A stretch of 64,000 nucleotides of DNA from Paenibacillus rubinfantis (GTDB lineage Bacteria; Bacillota; Bacilli; Paenibacillales; Paenibacillaceae), in assembly GCF_001486505.1 (NCBI RefSeq), contig NZ_LN909065.1, forward strand, positions 310,001 to 374,000. The letters run 5' to 3'. Positions within the stretch are counted from its first letter, which is position 1. Each line of letters begins with the position of its first letter. Shown here one piece after another: positions 56,255-64,000 of the stretch. Position numbers and translations under genes: made by a program. The notes below the pieces were generated by a model, which was not told where the DNA came from, did no database searches, and saw nothing but the letters and a program-made list of their open reading frames with translations.

Positions 56255-59110
56255 TTAAGCTTCGGGATTTAGCCATTCCGAGATGCGCGGCACCATTTGG
56301 TTCATCGGCATATGCTCCATCTTCGGTCCAGGCAATGAATACAAAAAATATTTCCCGTAATAGGATTCCAGAATGCGGGTATCATAAACAATTACGATGC
56401 CACGGTCCTGCGATGAGCGGACAAGCCGCCCGAATCCTTGCTTGAAGCGGATGACCGCCTGCGGGACGGACAGCTTCATAAACGGATTCTTCTTCTCCCG
56501 CTGCAGGCGTTCGCTCTTGGCTTCCACCAGCGGGTGGTTCGGCGGTTGAAACGGCAGGCGAACGATCGCTAGGCTCGTTAACGCCTCCCCGGGAATATCC
56601 ACCCCTTCCCAGAAACTGCTGGTCCCGAGCAGTACCGATGCATTTTGGCCCTGGAACCGCCGGGTCAGCTTCGTACGGCTGCCGCTGTCCATCCCTTGCC
56701 CGATCACGGTGATGCCCTCCGCCGAGAGCAACTCCTTCAGCGGATCGTAGACCTGTCTCAGCATCCGGTAGGACGTAAACAGCACCAGCATCCGGCCTTG
56801 CGTGGCCACCGCAGCATCCGCCAGCGACCGTACCAACGTCTGAATGAAGTGATCATCCCCCACGCTGCCTTTCACGCTCGGAAAATCACGAGGAATCACA
56901 AGCAGCGCCTGATCCCGGTAATTAAACGGCGAGGGCAGCATCGCGGTGATTAATCGATCCTCTTCCGCCGCCTCTGTTAATCCCAATTGCTCGATCATAT
57001 ATTGGAACGATTTATCGACTGACAAAGTCGCGGAGGTCATGACGACGCTTTTTTTCCGGTCGAAGAAAAATTCCTTCAACTGGGCGCTGACATCAATTGG
57101 TACCGCGTACATTTGCAGCGATCGGCTGCGGTAGTTCCCGTTGGCTTCCATCCAATACACGGTGTCTTCGCTCTCCAGCTTCATGAAGAATCGCAGCGAT
57201 TCCCGTTCCGCGGCCAAATCCTTAAACAAGCCGCTGATATCGGTCAGCAAACTCTCTGCCGCATAATCATCCTGCTCCTCCCGAATCTCGGACAGGAGCC
57301 GATCCCCTTTCCGAAGCACGTCGCCCAGCCCCACGTAAATCTGGTTCTCGAGCGCGGTTAACGTCTCCCAATCCTTAGGTTTTCGCGCCGGCAGCAGCCG
57401 GTACACGAATTGCCCGGGATCGCCGGGGGCGGCATCGCTGCGATCCGGCATCAAACTAAACAGCAGTTCGCTGAGCTTGTCCCAGCTCTCTTTCACGTCC
57501 ACGAGCGTCGGGTAGATGCCATCGATGACCGAGCACCATTCCGTTGCTTTCTCCGCGGCTGACGCCTCAATCGAGCTTCGGAGGTTGGCCAACTGCCCCG
57601 TCTTGCTGTCTTTGAACAATCGAGTCAACGTATGGACAACCGTAAAATACTTCATATGAAGCCCCAGATGCTTGCCGGCCACATCCTCCAGATGATGGGC
57701 TTCATCGATGACCAGGCGCTCATAGCCCGGCAGTAGCTGATGACCGGCCTGGATGTCCGTAAACAATTTCGAATGGTTCGTAATGACCACATCCGCTACG
57801 CCGGCTTCATGTTTAGCACGATGATAGAAGCATTTGCGGAACCAGGGGCAGGATCGGCCCAGGCAGGAATCCGACTCGCTGGCCACCGTCTCCCAAAAGT
57901 CACCGCCGCGATTTCCGAGATTAAGCTCCTCGTCGTCGCCGCTTTCCGTTTGGGTCAGCCACACGACCATTTGTGCGGCCGTCATCACCTCTTCTTTAGG
58001 TGTTGCAAAATCTTTCCTATTCATTTTATGTTCAAATTTGCGCAAGCACAAATAATGCTGCCTTCCTTTAAATACGGCGGCGCGGAAAGGAAAAGGCACG
58101 ACCTCCGTCAATAGCGGAACATCGCGTTCCCGCAGCTGCTCCTGCAGGTTGATGGTGTGCGTGCTTACCATCACCTTCTCTTCATTTTTCACGCTGTGAT
58201 AAATGGCCGGCAGCAGGTACCCCAAGGATTTCCCGGTTCCCGTTCCGGCTTCGACGAGCAGATGCTTGTCTTCCTCAAAAGCAAGCTTGACCTCATTCAG
58301 CATCATGTTCTGGGCTTCCCGCTCCTCGTACTGCGGCAAACGCTCCCGCAGACGTTCCCGGACCTGTTCCATGAACTGCTCGAAGGTTACATCGGCCAGC
58401 GGGTTTCGATCCGCACTGTCCCTTGGGGCTTCGATGTCCAGCCAATCCTCTACCTGAAGAGCGAATTGGCGATAGTACACGTAGCCGTCTTCGCTTGGCA
58501 TCGCCTCGCGTTCCTTCTCCTGCACCATCGCATCAAAAAACCAGCCCAAATCGCTGTCCTCGCCGGCAAACAGATCCGCCAAACGTTGTAAGGTTAAGAG
58601 CGGAAGCTGTACGCATTCCTCCAAGCACTTCAGGAAAATCAGCGCGGTTGCCAACGCGTCGCTGTCCGCCTGATGCGGACGATCATGCTCCACTTCAAAT
58701 TCCGCAGCCACCATCCCCAGCTGGTAGGAAGTTAGCGAGGGAAACAGGATTTTCAAGAAATCCATCGTATCCAGGATCCGCCCCGTAAATGGCAAATAAC
58801 CCGTTTTGTCCAAAGCACTCTGCAGGTAGTTAAAGTCAAACGCCACGTTGTGCCCGACCAAGACGACGTCATTCAGAAGCGGCACCATTTCGACCATCAC
58901 TTCGTCCAGCTCAGGCGCGTCTTTCACGTCCTCCTCGGTAATTCCCGTTAACCCCGTAATAAACGGAGGAATCGGGACTCCCGGTTTTACGAAGGAACGG
59001 TACACCTGCGAAATCGATCTATCCGGTTCTATAATGGCAAGTCCCACTTGAATAATTTCATCCGTGGACTGGTTACCCGTCGTTTCAAAATCAAGCACCG
59101 CATATTTCAT
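56255..59110 (-). CDS. dinG: DinG-family helicase with DnaQ-like exonuclease domain
   Basis: A 951-residue fusion typical of Firmicutes DinG. Residues about 1-170 are a DEDD exonuclease (MKYAVLDFETTGNQ; HNVAFDFNYL; DRPHQADSDALATA). The XPD-like superfamily 2 helicase follows with EAGTGTGKSLGYLLPA (Walker A, about 285), LVIDEAHHLED (DEAH, about 500), MTSATLS, and QGFGRLVRSSQDRG (motif VI). The cysteines near SDSCLGRSCPWFRKCFYHR could bind a cluster, but B. subtilis DinG is reported to lack one. Start at MKYAVL (59110); the frame runs back to 59257 through a terminator. Confidence 0.95.
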   Translation of the reverse strand: MKYAVLDFETTGNQSTDEIIQVGLAIIEPDRSISQVYRSFVKPGVPIPPFITGLTGITEEDVKDAPELDEVMVEMVPLLNDVVLVGHNVAFDFNYLQSALDKTGYLPFTGRILDTMDFLKILFPSLTSYQLGMVAAEFEVEHDRPHQADSDALATALIFLKCLEECVQLPLLTLQRLADLFAGEDSDLGWFFDAMVQEKEREAMPSEDGYVYYRQFALQVEDWLDIEAPRDSADRNPLADVTFEQFMEQVRERLRERLPQYEEREAQNMMLNEVKLAFEEDKHLLVEAGTGTGKSLGYLLPAIYHSVKNEEKVMVSTHTINLQEQLRERDVPLLTEVVPFPFRAAVFKGRQHYLCLRKFEHKMNRKDFATPKEEVMTAAQMVVWLTQTESGDDEELNLGNRGGDFWETVASESDSCLGRSCPWFRKCFYHRAKHEAGVADVVITNHSKLFTDIQAGHQLLPGYERLVIDEAHHLEDVAGKHLGLHMKYFTVVHTLTRLFKDSKTGQLANLRSSIEASAAEKATEWCSVIDGIYPTLVDVKESWDKLSELLFSLMPDRSDAAPGDPGQFVYRLLPARKPKDWETLTALENQIYVGLGDVLRKGDRLLSEIREEQDDYAAESLLTDISGLFKDLAAERESLRFFMKLESEDTVYWMEANGNYRSRSLQMYAVPIDVSAQLKEFFFDRKKSVVMTSATLSVDKSFQYMIEQLGLTEAAEEDRLITAMLPSPFNYRDQALLVIPRDFPSVKGSVGDDHFIQTLVRSLADAAVATQGRMLVLFTSYRMLRQVYDPLKELLSAEGITVIGQGMDSGSRTKLTRRFQGQNASVLLGTSSFWEGVDIPGEALTSLAIVRLPFQPPNHPLVEAKSERLQREKKNPFMKLSVPQAVIRFKQGFGRLVRSSQDRGIVIVYDTRILESYYGKYFLYSLPGPKMEHMPMNQMVPRISEWLNPEA

Positions 59111-59203
59111 TTCTCTTTGTAGTCCCTTCATTCCAGTCTCTTTACAGCATAACAGAAGATAGCCGTTTTGAAAATTAATACAAATGCTATCTGTAATAAA
59201 AAT

Positions 59204-59254
59204 CACAAAACAAAACAAGCGATGCGCCGCATTACGCGGAAATTCGCATCGCTT
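59204..59254 (-). terminator. Terminator after the TPR gene
   Basis: Minus strand AAGCGATGCG ... CGCATCGCTT, with an inner CCGC/GCGG, followed by GTTTTGTTTTG. Confidence 0.88.
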
Positions 59255-59295
59255 CATATAAATCGAGCTGAAATTAGTGCCATCATCAATGTAAC

Positions 59296-59928
59296 CTACA
59301 ATAAGGACGTCAATTCCGGGCCGTAGTGCAGTTTCCCGTTGCTGCGAGCGCAGGCCTCCAAATTGGCCAGAGGCTCGGGCAAGGACGGATCGCTGTGATG
59401 CGCCAATTTGAAGTACTCTTTTGCCTTCGCAAAAACCCCTTTTTGTGCTTCAATACATCCCAGTGCATTATAAATGATCGAACGAAGCCGTTTGTTCGCC
59501 GCCTTCTCCAGCACCAGCCAAAATTGCTTGGCGGCTTGGTCGGACTGTTCCAGGTGCAGGTGGCACATTCCCAAATAAGTCCGGGCAAGCACGCTGTCCG
59601 GAAACTGCTGCATGACCAGCTCGAACTGCGTTAAAGCCTGGGGAAACATCAACAGCTTATAATACCCTTGCCCCTTAACGAAGTCGGGGGCATCCAATTC
59701 CGGAAGGTCCGGCGTTTCCCTAGCCTCCAGGCTCCCGAACGCATGGCGCAAATAGCCCATTTTCTCCTCGAAGCACAACCATTCCTCGATGATGCCGTCG
59801 CTCATATGCTGAAGCAGGCTCCATTTCTTCGCCAGCTCCTGCTTTTGTGCGTTGCCGGCCATGGGATATTTCCGTGTGATTTCGTCCAACATCTCATTCA
59901 TTTCCGCAAACACATGCTGAAACATCAT
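59296..59928 (-). CDS. TPR-repeat protein of unknown role
   Basis: A 210-residue helical protein. The C-terminal ~120 residues hold three tetratricopeptide-like helix pairs (GQGYYKLLMFPQALTQFELVMQQFP; ARTYLGMCHLHLEQSDQAAKQFW; NALGCIEAQKGVFAKAKEYFKLAHHSDP, here cut to the key residues W/L-G-Y/A-P pattern). The N-terminal half is helical without a known domain. The start at 59928 has AGGGGGG six bases upstream; the frame extends to 59976. It is a single-gene unit next to the 1.3 kb repeat region. Protein-protein interaction role is likely; no specific function can be given. Confidence 0.85.
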   Translation of the reverse strand: MMFQHVFAEMNEMLDEITRKYPMAGNAQKQELAKKWSLLQHMSDGIIEEWLCFEEKMGYLRHAFGSLEARETPDLPELDAPDFVKGQGYYKLLMFPQALTQFELVMQQFPDSVLARTYLGMCHLHLEQSDQAAKQFWLVLEKAANKRLRSIIYNALGCIEAQKGVFAKAKEYFKLAHHSDPSLPEPLANLEACARSNGKLHYGPELTSLL

Positions 59929-60085
59929 TCGCATCCCCCCTAACGAAAATGAAATCAGTCCGAGCCTTACGTTCATTTTTTGTTTCGAGGCCGGATTTCA
60001 TTCCCGCAGGGAGGAATTACACTTTTTGAGGGTGTGGCTTGTTTCCGCTGAAGGGGTGGATGCGGAAAGTGACGGTGCGGGCAAT

Positions 60086-60621
60086 TGTATTCGAAAAATC
60101 GAATACATTTTGGGGCTTAATGCCGGATGCGGCCAAATGTATTCGAAAAATCGAATACATTTCAGCGTTTTCGGCGATTTTAGCCAATTGTATTCGAAAT
60201 TTCATACATATTTGCCTGTTTGGTGGGCAATGAGCTCAATTGTATATGAAAAACCGAATACATTTTGGTTCTAGTGCCGGTTGCGGCCAAATGTATTCGA
60301 AAAACCGAATATATTTCAGCGTTTTCGGCGAGTTTAGCCAATTGTATTCGAAATTTCATACATATTTGCGTGTTTGGTGAGCAATGAGCTCAATTGTATA
60401 TGAAAAACCGAATACATTTTGGTTCTAGTGCCGGTTGCGGCCAAATGTATTCGAAAAACCGAATACATTTCAACGTTTTCGGCGATTTTAGCCAATTGTA
60501 TTCGAAATTTCATACATATTTGCGTGTTTGGTGGGCAATGAGCTCAATTGTATATGAAAAACCGAATACATTTTGGTTCTAGTGCCGGTTGCGGCCAAAT
60601 GTATTCGAAAAATCGAATACA
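60086..60621. repeat. Array of 11 TGTATTCG palindromes, ~51-bp phase
   Basis: Eleven palindromes of 20-22 bp, best form TGTATTCGA-N4-TCGAATACA. Centres: 60096.5, 60148.5, 60198.5, 60251.5, 60302.5, 60352.5, 60405.5, 60456.5, 60506.5, 60559.5, 60610.5. Steps are 52, then 50-53-51 repeated three times, so palindromes 3-11 form three tandem copies of a 154-bp unit containing three palindrome variants. The spacers (about 30 bp) share a GGC...GCCAA pattern. The outermost palindromes are the most perfect. The region is intergenic; short plus-strand ORFs in it are repeat artefacts. Confidence 0.9.
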
Positions 60622-60649
60622 TTTCAACGACTTGAGAAGTCTAGAGTAG

Positions 60650-61230
60650 TGCCGGCGTAACTTTGACAGCAAAGTGTACCGTAAGTAGCCTAATGTAGCT
60701 TAAACAGTACATGTACCGTAACCAGCTCAAGTGCCTTAAGTAGCTCAGTTAACTGTAGGTAGCTCATTATACAGTAGTTAGGTTAGTTACTCTAGATAGT
60801 TCAATGTACCGTAAATTGTTTCAAAGTTCCGTAAATGGCTCTGTGTACTGTAAATGTCTCAGTGTACCGCAGATAGCTCAGTGTATCGTAAACCACACAT
60901 GTACCTTTATAGCTCAGTTAAGAGTAGGTAGCTCATTGTGGCGCGAATAGCTTCGTTACCTTAGATCGTCCAGTGTACCGTAAACAGCTCAGTTTACCGT
61001 AGATAGCTCAGTGTATCGTAAACAGCACATGTACCTTTATAGCTCAGTTAAGAGTAGGTAGCTCATTGTGGCGTCAATAGCTTAGTTACCTTAGTTCGTC
61101 CAGTGTACCGTAAACAGCCCAGCCCAGTGTGCCGCAGATAGCTCAATGTACCCTAAGTAGCTCAGTCTACCGCAGATAGCTCAGTATGCTACTGTAGATT
61201 AGTGTATCTAGATAGCCCAGTTAACCGTAA
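60650..61230. repeat. Degenerate ~19-21 bp tandem repeats
   Basis: About 580 bases made of roughly 28 variants of GTACCGTAAATAGCTCAGT. A longer duplication is embedded: 60881-61010 and 61011-61140 are near-identical 130-bp units. There is no open frame of useful size and stops occur in all frames. The region sits between the palindrome array and the panD terminator. Confidence 0.85.
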
Positions 61231-61297
61231 ACGACACAACACAGCGGAGACAGCGATAGTACACTACTCGGCATAGCCGAAGGCGAGGGGAGCGCAC

Positions 61298-61322
61298 AAA
61301 AGGCCCGGCTGTATGCCGAGCC
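61298..61322 (-). terminator. panBCD terminator
   Basis: Minus strand GGCTCGGC-N5-GCCGGGCC followed by TTTT, about 45 bases after the panD stop. Confidence 0.82.
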
Positions 61323-61367
61323 CTCTTCCCCTGTGTCTCCTTCGTGATCCGAAGATAAACCCAATAT

Positions 61368-61751
61368 TTAGCGAATCATAGCGTGGAGTTCTTGGTGCGC
61401 TTTCTCCACCGGCTTGTTGTTCTCGTCGACGAATACAACCGTGGGTTTATGGCTGCGCACCTCTTCCGCCGACAGTTGTGCATAAGATATGATGATGACG
61501 CTATCGCCCGGCTGCACCAGCCGCGCTGCTGCACCGTTCAAACAAATGACGCCGCTGCCGCGAGGCCCGGGAATCACGTAAGTTTCCAGACGGGCGCCGT
61601 TATTATTGTTTACGATTTGGACCTTTTCATTCTCGAGCAGGTCGGAAGCCTCCATCAGATCCTCATCGATCGTGATGCTGCCAACATAATTCAAGTTCGC
61701 TTCCGTCACCGTCGCGCGGTGGATTTTCGACTTCATCATCGTTCTATACAT
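61368..61751 (-). CDS. panD: Aspartate 1-decarboxylase precursor
   Basis: Makes beta-alanine for pantothenate. The 127-residue proenzyme has the self-cleavage site Gly24-Ser25 in NYVGSITID, which yields the pyruvoyl group, and the downstream [13 protein letters not shown] and [17 protein letters not shown] blocks. Its ATG overlaps the panC stop by one base (TGATG). Cytoplasmic tetramer in the known family. Confidence 0.97.
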   Translation of the reverse strand: MYRTMMKSKIHRATVTEANLNYVGSITIDEDLMEASDLLENEKVQIVNNNNGARLETYVIPGPRGSGVICLNGAAARLVQPGDSVIIISYAQLSAEEVRSHKPTVVFVDENNKPVEKAHQELHAMIR

Positions 61752-62656
61752 CAGTCGTTCACCTTCTTCGTTAAAATAACGTTGTCGATCAAACGCGTGG
61801 AGCCAAATTTCACAGCAACGGCAATCAGCACATCGCTTCGCCGTCCGGCCGCATCCAACCGTTCATCGGCAGCCAGCGGGGACAGACCCGGAAAATCGGC
61901 GATCTCCACGTAATCGATCACAGCCAGCGGTTCAGCGCCAATCGCATCGCGCAGCTCAGTAAGCAACTCCCCGGCGGTTACACGGGATTCCGTTGTATTC
62001 GCCTTTGCCTGAGCGGCTAGCAGATTGCGGGACAAGACCAGCGCCGCTTGCCGCTCTTCCGCACTCAGGTAGACGTTGCGGGAGCTAAGCGCAAGGCCAT
62101 CGGCCTCACGCACAATCGGACAAGGGATCATTTCGACATCGAAATTCAAGTCCAACACCATCTGTGCGATAACCGCCACTTGTTGGGCATCCTTTTGCCC
62201 GAAATAAGCCCGATCCGGCTGCACGATATGCAACAGCTTGCCAACAACGGTCGTCACACCGTCAAAATGACCCGGTCTCGATGCCCCGCACAACACATCC
62301 GTCAACCCCTCAACCTTAATATGAGTTCGTGTCGGTTGCGGATACATCTCCTCGACGCTAGGCATGAAGACGAAATCTACGCCCTCCCGCTCGGCCAAAG
62401 CTAAGTCTTTCTCCGGATCGCGGGGATATCGTTCAAAATCCTCGTTAGGTCCGAATTGAATCGGGTTAACAAAGATGCTCAATACCACCAGATCGTTCTC
62501 CGCCCGCGCTTTGCGCAACAGGCTGGCATGACCCTCATGCAAATATCCCATCGTGGGCACGAGGGCAATTCGCAGAGATTTCCCCTCTCTCGCTGCGCTA
62601 AACCGTGCATCCTTCAGCTCGTTGCGGAGCGGGAGTATATTCGTAAAGGTCTTCAT
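61751..62656 (-). CDS. panC: Pantothenate synthetase
   Basis: ATP-dependent ligase joining pantoate and beta-alanine, 301 residues. Nucleotidyl-transferase motifs: [19 protein letters not shown] near 33 (HIGH-like), [20 protein letters not shown] near 62, [12 protein letters not shown] near 150, and the KMSKS-equivalent [11 protein letters not shown] near 185. ATGA overlap with panB. Confidence 0.97.
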   Translation of the reverse strand: MKTFTNILPLRNELKDARFSAAREGKSLRIALVPTMGYLHEGHASLLRKARAENDLVVLSIFVNPIQFGPNEDFERYPRDPEKDLALAEREGVDFVFMPSVEEMYPQPTRTHIKVEGLTDVLCGASRPGHFDGVTTVVGKLLHIVQPDRAYFGQKDAQQVAVIAQMVLDLNFDVEMIPCPIVREADGLALSSRNVYLSAEERQAALVLSRNLLAAQAKANTTESRVTAGELLTELRDAIGAEPLAVIDYVEIADFPGLSPLAADERLDAAGRRSDVLIAVAVKFGSTRLIDNVILTKKVND

Positions 62657-63531
62657 GACCGGACTTCCACCTTTCCTTTACCGTACAGCGTGCCCAGAGA
62701 TTCCTGCACACCTTGATCCGCACGGAAAACATGCTCTTCCGCCGGGAACGAGCGATTTTTGACGTCGGCCACATATTCCGAAATGCCGCGGCGTACCTGC
62801 GCCCCGAGGTCGGCGTACGTTTTGACAAACCGTTTGTCCCGATAATCTGCGGTATATTTCAAAACATCATGGTACACCAGCACCTGTCCGTCGCAGCCGC
62901 GTCCTGCCCCGATGCCGATGGTGGGGATGCTCAACTCCCGGGAAATCGCCGTCGCCACCTCTTCGGTGACCAGTTCCAGCACCACGCCAAAAGCACCGGC
63001 ACGTTCCAACGCTTTGGCGTCCTCCATCAGCCGTTTGGCATCCGCAGCGTCTTTGCCCTGTACCCGGTAACCGCCAATTTGGTTAACGGACTGCGGCGTT
63101 AATCCGATATGTCCCAGAACCGGGACACCGGCTTTCACAATCGCCTGCACGGCGTCGGCAATCTCTGCGCCGCCCTCCATTTTGACGGCATGGGCATGGC
63201 CTTCCTGCATTAAACGTCGGACATTGCGCAGCGTTTCATCGATGCTCCCGTGATAAGTCATAAACGGCATATCAGCAACGATAAACGTATGCTGCGCTCC
63301 GCGTGCAACCGAACGAGAATGGTACACCATATCATCCAGCGTCACGGGGATCGTCGAATCGTACCCAAGGACCACATTCCCGAGGGAGTCACCGACCAGC
63401 AACAGATCCGCACCCGCTTCCTCAGCCAACTGGGCTGAAGGATAGTCGTATGCGGTGATCATAGCCAGCGGGATGCCGTCCTGTTTCATTTTTTTCATTT
63501 TTACGATGTTTAAAGACTGTTTACCTGCCAT
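62653..63531 (-). CDS. panB: 3-methyl-2-oxobutanoate hydroxymethyltransferase
   Basis: First committed step to pantothenate, making ketopantoate with methylene-tetrahydrofolate. The 292 residues include ITAYDYPSAQLAEEAGADLLLVGDSLGNVVLGY near 30 (quoted key: VGDSLGNV), KMEGGAEIADAVQ, HIGLTPQSVNQIGGYRVQG and IGIGAGRGCDGQVLVYHD, with metal ligand Asp in VGDSLG. ATG 63531 follows GAAGGAGA; the frame reaches 63588 into the leader terminator. Expression is probably set by the attenuated leader upstream. Confidence 0.97.
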   Translation of the reverse strand: MAGKQSLNIVKMKKMKQDGIPLAMITAYDYPSAQLAEEAGADLLLVGDSLGNVVLGYDSTIPVTLDDMVYHSRSVARGAQHTFIVADMPFMTYHGSIDETLRNVRRLMQEGHAHAVKMEGGAEIADAVQAIVKAGVPVLGHIGLTPQSVNQIGGYRVQGKDAADAKRLMEDAKALERAGAFGVVLELVTEEVATAISRELSIPTIGIGAGRGCDGQVLVYHDVLKYTADYRDKRFVKTYADLGAQVRRGISEYVADVKNRSFPAEEHVFRADQGVQESLGTLYGKGKVEVRS

Positions 63532-63586
63532 TTGATCCATCTCCTTCGGTTTAGGCGTGTGCGAGCCCTCAAAAAACGCGCACAAC

Positions 63587-63820
63587 AAAAAAACCTTTTA
63601 GTTTGGCACTAAAAAGGTCCGAAGTCCAAAGAAGAGTCCATTCCTCGTTCTTCTGTCTCGGTCCTTCTTACGGCTCAGAGCAGAATCCAACGCAACTTGA
63701 TGGTGGTTGTTCAACAAGTCAATAAATTAACAAGTCAGCCGACTTGGTGAACCATCACTTTTATACCTCCGACGAGCGCCCGGAGTGCCGTTCGGAACCA
63801 AGCCGATACCGCCTCCTGTG
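63587..63820 (-). ncRNA. panB leader RNA with attenuator (candidate pan motif)
   Basis: The ~235-base leader ends in a strong terminator (ACCTTTTTAG-N7-CTAAAAGGT plus T7, 63587-63618) just before panB. Upstream, AAGGACCGA ... TCGGACCTT (63614-63666) with an inner AGAAGA/TCTTCT would form a competing stem that takes the terminator's left arm; its single A-A mismatch resembles the bulged A of the pan motif RNA known before Firmicute panB genes. A further stem CTTGGT ... ACCAAG is at about 63740-63805. Assignment to the pan motif is tentative. Confidence 0.6.
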
Positions 63821-63823
63821 CTC

Positions 63824-63832
63824 AGTATAACA
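63824..63832 (-). promoter_or_regulatory. panBCD promoter (extended -10)
   Basis: Minus strand TGTTATACT: an extended -10 (TG-N-TATACT) with no good -35, just after the birA stop. Transcription would start near 63817. Confidence 0.5.
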
Positions 63833-63848
63833 AATTACGTTTGCTTTT

Positions 63849-64000
63849 TCATCCGCCAAGTTGTACTTCTCCAGAGAAAATCGTGAAATGTTTGCCATTT
63901 TGATCCAGAATCAGCGCCCCGCTAGCATCCAATCCGGTGGCCATGCCTTTCAGAACCCCGTTTGGAGTATGGACGGAAACCTCCCGGCCTAGCGTAACCG
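63849..64000 (-). CDS. birA: Biotin-protein ligase/repressor BirA, C-terminal end
   Basis: Only the last ~50 residues are inside the window; the gene enters from the right edge and stops at 63849. The visible frame VTLGREVSVHTPNGVLKG ... GLDASGALIL ... FSGEVQLGG is the SH3-like C-terminal domain of BirA-type biotin ligases. birA directly before panBCD is also the Bacillus order, which supports the call. Confidence 0.88.
   Translation of the reverse strand, partial: VTLGREVSVHTPNGVLKGMATGLDASGALILDQNGKHFTIFSGEVQLGG

Noticed and set aside
60026..60582. Small plus-strand ORFs of 62-88 codons in the palindrome array
   Set aside because: They end in the same residues because they follow the repeat unit, have no ribosome sites and no family resemblance.
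60086..60621. CRISPR array
   Set aside because: Repeat and spacer lengths (about 22 and 30) are CRISPR-like, but spacers recur in a 154-bp cycle, the repeats are fully palindromic and variable, and there are no cas genes.
60650..61230. tRNA genes suggested by many TAGCTCAGT motifs
   Set aside because: The motif looks like a D-arm but no acceptor stem, anticodon arm or T-arm is found; it is part of the 19-bp repeat unit.
63587..63820. T-box before panB
   Set aside because: No GGTGGTACCGCG-like core sequence is present before the terminator.

Overview
The window looks like a chromosome segment of a nitrogen-fixing, endospore-forming Paenibacillus. The evidence is a compact nif operon (nifB-H-D-K-E-N-X, running off the left edge) with a vegetative-type promoter and a GlnR-type operator rather than NifA/sigma-54 signals, AGGAGG-like ribosome sites, Gram-positive leader RNAs (T-box, tandem glycine riboswitch), S-layer-homology and stalk-domain cell-wall proteins, and birA-panBCD-dinG / asnS-dnaD / nth gene blocks that resemble the Bacillus arrangement.

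Layout, left to right. 1-9.1 kb: nif operon on the minus strand. 9.1-19.5 kb: a small unknown gene, nth, a large SLH protein, and two tandem copies of a cell-wall amidase + GerMN lipoprotein pair, bounded by a group II intron sitting directly behind the leuD terminator. 20-26 kb: leuCD, an AEC permease, signal peptidase I, a LysR regulator whose upstream box recurs before leuC, and a nitrilase-family hydrolase. 26-30.5 kb: proBAC-mtnB behind a proline-type T-box. 30.5-35.6 kb: gcvH divergent from gcvT-gcvPA-gcvPB, the latter behind a tandem glycine riboswitch. 35.6-41.9 kb: uppP, dedA and bceBASR, a lipid-II-cycle antibiotic defence unit. 42-44.2 kb: an ECF sigma factor, its probable anti-sigma factor and a three-repeat membrane protein. 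44.2-46.1 kb: secreted asparaginase with a GlnR/TnrA box, and a DUF423 gene. 46.2-59.9 kb: dnaD, asnS, ackA, hbd, an FtsH-like protease with a membrane partner, a kinase-like protein, ypmB-like gene, mtaD, rex, dinG and a TPR protein. 60-61.3 kb: repeat DNA only. 61.3-64 kb: panBCD behind an attenuated leader, and the 3' end of birA.

Functional links. Nitrogen control connects the two ends of the accessory part: identical-type GlnR/TnrA boxes precede nif and the asparaginase gene. Envelope maintenance is a second theme (SLH protein, amidases, SipX-like peptidase, Bce/UppP/DedA, ECF sigma unit).

The most unusual feature is non-coding. At three intergenic loci there are arrays of ~20-22 bp palindromes whose centres are 50-53 bp apart (about five helical turns; one step of 62 bp, about six turns). 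Each locus has its own palindrome sequence. The largest, at 60.09-60.62 kb, has 11 palindromes organised in a 154-bp higher-order repeat, and is followed by about 600 bp of a different degenerate ~19-bp repeat. I know of no described element that fits; this is read from the sequence and its function is unknown.
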